This document shows positions 6,217 through 7,504 of a stretch of DNA of 7,504 bases, piece by piece. Each line of letters starts with the position of its first letter. The first letter of the stretch is position 1. The notes under the pieces were generated by a model. The model had not been told where the DNA came from and searched no databases. It saw nothing but the letters and a program-made list of their open reading frames with translations. Origin of the DNA: Spirochaetales bacterium (GTDB lineage Bacteria > Spirochaetota > Spirochaetia > Sphaerochaetales > Sphaerochaetaceae); the NCBI GenBank assembly GCA_022771185.1, contig JALFCJ010000034.1, positions 1 to 7,504 of the forward strand. The letters are read 5' to 3'. The translations under genes were made by a program, and so were the position numbers.

Positions 6217-7504
6217 TCATCCTTTATTCTTTTCTTTTTTGATCAAGAATATTGCAACAATTACTGTCAACACTTCCGTCGACGGTGACACTGCCCATAC
6301 ACCATCCATTCCCCATAGATAAGGAAAGAGGAAAGTGAAGATCAATAATAGAACCAGTCCCCTCAAAGCTGAGATGATAGCTGAGGAGAGGGCATCTCCA
6401 ATAGAAGTCAGGTACATTGATGCAATAACATCATAACCCATAAAAACGAAAGTCAGAGAGAATATTTTAAAACCTCTTCCAACCGTTAGTTCAGACTCTT
6501 TTCCTGCACCGAAGAGGGATGCAAAGTCCTTTCCGAAGAAAAAGAAAACCAGAGCTGTAATAAAGCCTAGGACAAAGAGAATGTTTGAAGCTAGCTTTCT
6601 CATGTTTCTCGCTTCCTCTCTTTCATTCTTTCCCCAAAGAACAGATACAATAGGAGAGAGCCCCTGCCCGAAGCCTATGGTGATCATATTATATCCATAG
6701 ACGGCAAACCCAAGGATTGTGAAGGCGGCGACTCCTTCTTCTCCCACGTACTTCATCAATACATAGTTAAATGCCATCATGGATATGGCACTGGCCATCT
6801 CTCCAATGAATTCAGAGGAGCCATTGAACATAGATGAGGAGAATACATGGCGGTCAAAGGTGAATCTTTTGATTCTTATACTCTTTGATGAAAACAAGAA
6901 GTAAAAGGCACATATTGCACAACTAGTAGCCTTTACGATAAGAGTCGCATAAGCACTTCCTTTTACTCCCATGTTAAGTTTATTTAGGAAAACATAATCA
7001 AGAACAAAGTTCAGTATGTACTCCATTAACGATATTCCCATAAAGACTTCTGGCCTGCTGTCTGTACGAATAAACATACTAAATATTGTGGTGATTACTA
7101 GAAGTGGGTAGGAAAATAGCATTACTGAGTAGTAAGACTTGAAGAATGCTGAGAGTTCTCCTTCTGCTTTCAATATTCTGAGAATCGGGTTAAATAAGAG
7201 AAAAACTACAATAGATAAAACAGCTGTGATAACTAGTGCTGTAACGATACTCTGAGTAAATACGCCGGAGGCTTTCTCTCTATCGCTCTTACCTATCATT
7301 TGCCCTGATATTACAGACCCTCCCACTCCTATACATAAACCCAAACCAAGATATAAGTAGAGGATGGGAAGCCCTAGATTAATGGAGGCGAGAGCCTTTT
7401 CTCCTACATAGTTCCCCACAAAATATCCATCAGTAAGCGTAAGGGTAGTGGAGAGGATCATCGCGATTATGCTTGGTATCGAGTAACCAAGTAGTGTTTT
7501 TAGT
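6217..7504 (-). CDS. MATE-family multidrug exporter (5'-truncated by window)
   Basis: Inner-membrane transporter of the multidrug and toxic compound extrusion family, which exports cationic or aromatic drugs in exchange for Na+ or H+. 428 residues are visible, numbered from the first complete codon at nt 7503-7501. It is almost entirely hydrophobic, with about 11-12 membrane helices in two related halves. MATE hallmarks are the first-helix block SIPSII then DGYFVGNYVG (~25-34), GVKGSAYATLI (~179-189) between the halves, and GFGQGLSPIVSVLWG (~277-291) in the second half. The frame is open to the right edge, and the residues before the ATG at 7461 (TLLGYSIPSIIA) are typical MATE first-helix sequence, so that ATG is internal and only a short N-terminus is missing. 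It is the first visible gene of an operon with the AraC/GyrI regulator. The substrate cannot be told from sequence. Confidence 0.95.
   Translation of the reverse strand, partial: LKTLLGYSIPSIIAMILSTTLTLTDGYFVGNYVGEKALASINLGLPILYLYLGLGLCIGVGGSVISGQMIGKSDREKASGVFTQSIVTALVITAVLSIVVFLLFNPILRILKAEGELSAFFKSYYSVMLFSYPLLVITTIFSMFIRTDSRPEVFMGISLMEYILNFVLDYVFLNKLNMGVKGSAYATLIVKATSCAICAFYFLFSSKSIRIKRFTFDRHVFSSSMFNGSSEFIGEMASAISMMAFNYVLMKYVGEEGVAAFTILGFAVYGYNMITIGFGQGLSPIVSVLWGKNEREEARNMRKLASNILFVLGFITALVFFFFGKDFASLFGAGKESELTVGRGFKIFSLTFVFMGYDVIASMYLTSIGDALSSAIISALRGLVLLLIFTFLFPYLWGMDGVWAVSPSTEVLTVIVAIFLIKKEKNKG
6220..6225 (-). promoter_or_regulatory. Ribosome binding site that sets the TTG start of the AraC gene
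   Basis: AAAGGA (minus strand, 6225 down to 6220) lies in the last codons of the MATE gene, and its AGGA core is 7 nt from the TTG. An ATG overlapping the MATE stop as ATGA (6220-6218) is in another frame and ends after 8 codons, so it cannot start the regulator. The overlap of ribosome binding site and stop codon points to translational coupling. Confidence 0.7.

Noticed and set aside
7459..7461. ATG at 7461 as the start of the MATE gene
   Set aside because: The open frame continues to the window edge, and the residues before it (GYSIPSIIA) are typical MATE first-helix sequence.

Overview
The window looks like chromosomal sequence from an AT-rich anaerobic, probably gut-associated bacterium. 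A Spirochaetota (Sphaerochaetaceae/Treponema-like) or Bacillota (Clostridia-like) host fits the style of the hybrid histidine kinase, the MATE exporter and the DUF2325 and pRiA4b-type proteins. This is a guess from protein style and base composition; no taxonomic marker is present. No rRNA, tRNA, CRISPR array, transposase or integrase was seen.

Layout, left to right. (1) Nt 1-2408, plus strand: 3' part of a large membrane-bound hybrid sensor kinase with solute-binding sensor domains, a kinase core and a C-terminal receiver. Its true start lies left of the window. (2) Nt 2409-2485: a short convergent spacer with an orphan AGGAGG and a perfect 8-bp inverted repeat. (3) Nt 2486-4534, minus strand: a 682-residue protein with an unrecognised N-terminal region, a coiled coil and a C-terminal DUF2325 domain. 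(4) Nt 4535-4656: a 122-bp divergent promoter region. (5) Nt 4657-5358, plus strand: a zinc-binding protein of the plasmid pRiA4b ORF-3-like family. (6) Nt 5361 to the right edge, minus strand: a two-gene operon with a MATE multidrug exporter (5' end outside the window) followed by an AraC-type regulator with a GyrI-like ligand-binding domain.

How the genes work together. The MATE and AraC/GyrI genes form a plausible self-contained drug-sensing and efflux unit. The regulator most likely starts at a TTG codon whose ribosome binding site overlaps the end of the MATE gene. The DUF2325 and pRiA4b genes are divergently transcribed from one small region. Both lack a clear Shine-Dalgarno sequence, and each has a -10-like hexamer placed so that transcription would begin on the A of the ATG, which suggests leaderless mRNAs. 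This uncharacterised divergent pair is the most interesting part of the window. The sensor kinase appears unrelated to its neighbours and has no HPt domain or response-regulator gene beside it here.
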